Shown one piece after another: positions 14,435 to 14,869 of a DNA stretch of 14,869 bases (its first letter is position 1; each line of letters starts with the position of its first letter). Location of the stretch: assembly GCA_964528315.1 (NCBI GenBank), contig CAZGRO010000024.1:1-14869 (forward strand), written 5' to 3'. The stretch comes from JALHTG01 sp964528315. GTDB lineage: Archaea; Thermoproteota; Bathyarchaeia; 40CM-2-53-6; JALHTG01. The notes under the pieces are model-generated. The model was not told where the DNA came from and searched no databases. It saw nothing but the letters and a program-made list of their open reading frames with translations. The position numbers and the translations under genes are program-made.

Positions 14435-14454
14435 CACGTCAGCAGTTCGGTACT
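14435..14454 (+). repeat. Exact 20-bp direct repeat, copy 2
   Basis: It is identical to 14204-14223. It ends 8 bp before the TATA-like box of the malic enzyme gene, so it could be part of that promoter's upstream region. Confidence 0.95.
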
Positions 14455-14462
14455 GGAAAGCC

Positions 14463-14470
14463 CTTTATAA
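14463..14470 (+). promoter_or_regulatory. TATA-like box for the malic enzyme gene
   Basis: CTTTATAA lies about 40 bp before the ATG at 14507 and predicts a leader near 15 nt. GAGGAT at 14495-14500, 6 nt before the ATG, is the likely ribosome binding site. Confidence 0.6.
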
Positions 14471-14506
14471 TAAGGATCTAACTCTTAGTGGGCTGAGGAT
14501 CTACTG

Positions 14507-14869
14507 ATGTCGAATGTCGATGAACTCCTAAAGAAAGCGAGGAAACCAGTTGAACTGGCAATGAAGTACCACCCCTTCTACCAAGGTAAGATCGAGGTGG
14601 TGCCAAAAGTCCCTGTCAGAAGCTTCGACGATTTTGCAATCTGGTACACACCTGGTGTGGCTGAACCCTGCAAAGTCATAAACAAGAACAAAGACGCTGC
14701 CTACGAGATGACAAACAAATGGAACACTATCGCAGTCGTGAGTGATGGAACACGAGTCCTGGGCCTTGGGGATATTGGTCCCGAGGCAGGCATGCCCGTG
14801 ATGGAAGGGAAGGCACTTCTCTTCAAATACCTGGGCGGGGTGGACGCGTTTCCCTTATGTCTTGGAACA
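14507..14869 (+). CDS. Malic enzyme, NAD(P)-dependent, N-terminal part (cut by window edge)
   Basis: The first 121 codons are present; the gene continues beyond the window. The sequence has the malic enzyme N-terminal domain signature: a basic lead, YHPFYQGKIEV near 21-31, then WYTPGVAEPC (about 46-55) and VVSDGTRVLGLGDIGPEAGMPVMEGKALLFK (about 77-107, with the invariant S, D and G residues). LGGVDAFPLCL follows. Malic enzyme decarboxylates malate to pyruvate and reduces NAD+ or NADP+. The NAD(P)-binding domain and cofactor choice are outside the window. The ATG at 14507 is supported by a GAGGAT ribosome binding site and a TATA-like box. Confidence 0.95.
   Translation, partial: MSNVDELLKKARKPVELAMKYHPFYQGKIEVVPKVPVRSFDDFAIWYTPGVAEPCKVINKNKDAAYEMTNKWNTIAVVSDGTRVLGLGDIGPEAGMPVMEGKALLFKYLGGVDAFPLCLGT

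Noticed and set aside
14204..14454. A CRISPR array with two repeats.
   Set aside because: Only two 20-bp repeats with a 211-bp gap, inverted repeats inside the gap, and no cas genes nearby.
14204..14454. attL/attR of an integrated element at a tRNA gene.
   Set aside because: No tRNA gene or integrase is visible, and the 211-bp interval is too small to carry one. Internal inverted repeats fit a transposon-like unit better.

Overview
The window looks archaeal, with GC near 50%. It carries an Sm-like protein, a RIO2-type kinase, a NucS/EndoMS mismatch endonuclease, the short (about 335 aa) form of adenylosuccinate synthetase and a MOFRL-type glycerate 2-kinase. Several genes have A/T-rich TATA-like boxes about 20-45 nt before the start codon. 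Starts include ATG, GTG and TTG. A TACK-type lineage such as Bathyarchaeia is a guess; no rRNA or lineage marker is present to settle it.

Left arm, minus strand (1-4227): purA is followed by an ABC importer operon. The operon encodes a fused two-domain permease and two tandem ATP-binding subunits, the last cut by the window edge. No substrate-binding protein is visible. Divergent from purA is a 261-bp intergenic region with promoter-like boxes, a perfect 12-bp palindrome and a 9-bp hairpin.

Middle, plus strand (4489-11145): an FAD-linked 2-hydroxyacid dehydrogenase (GlcD type) and its two-cluster, two-CCG iron-sulfur partner (GlcF/HdrD type) form a tight pair. They are followed by CTP synthase behind its own promoter with CTAG-rich repeats, then a glycerate 2-kinase and a RIO2 kinase. 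The dehydrogenase pair and the glycerate kinase suggest use of short hydroxyacids (glycolate, D-lactate or glycerate), but the substrates are inferred.

Right arm: converging on RIO2 are an Sm-like protein and a NucS-methyltransferase pair overlapping by 4 nt, all on the minus strand. A class I aminotransferase is divergent from nucS. A 314-bp spacer then leads to the 5' part of a malic enzyme, which runs off the window.

The most unusual structure is in that last spacer. An exact 20-bp direct repeat (14204-14223 and 14435-14454) brackets a 21-bp inverted repeat matching at 19 of 21 positions (14228-14248 and 14414-14434). This looks like a MITE-like insertion of about 0.2 kb with an unusually long target duplication, placed directly upstream of the malic-enzyme promoter. 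Removing one repeat plus the insert would leave a compact spacer of about 83 bp. The rest of the window is mostly recognisable housekeeping and central-metabolism genes.
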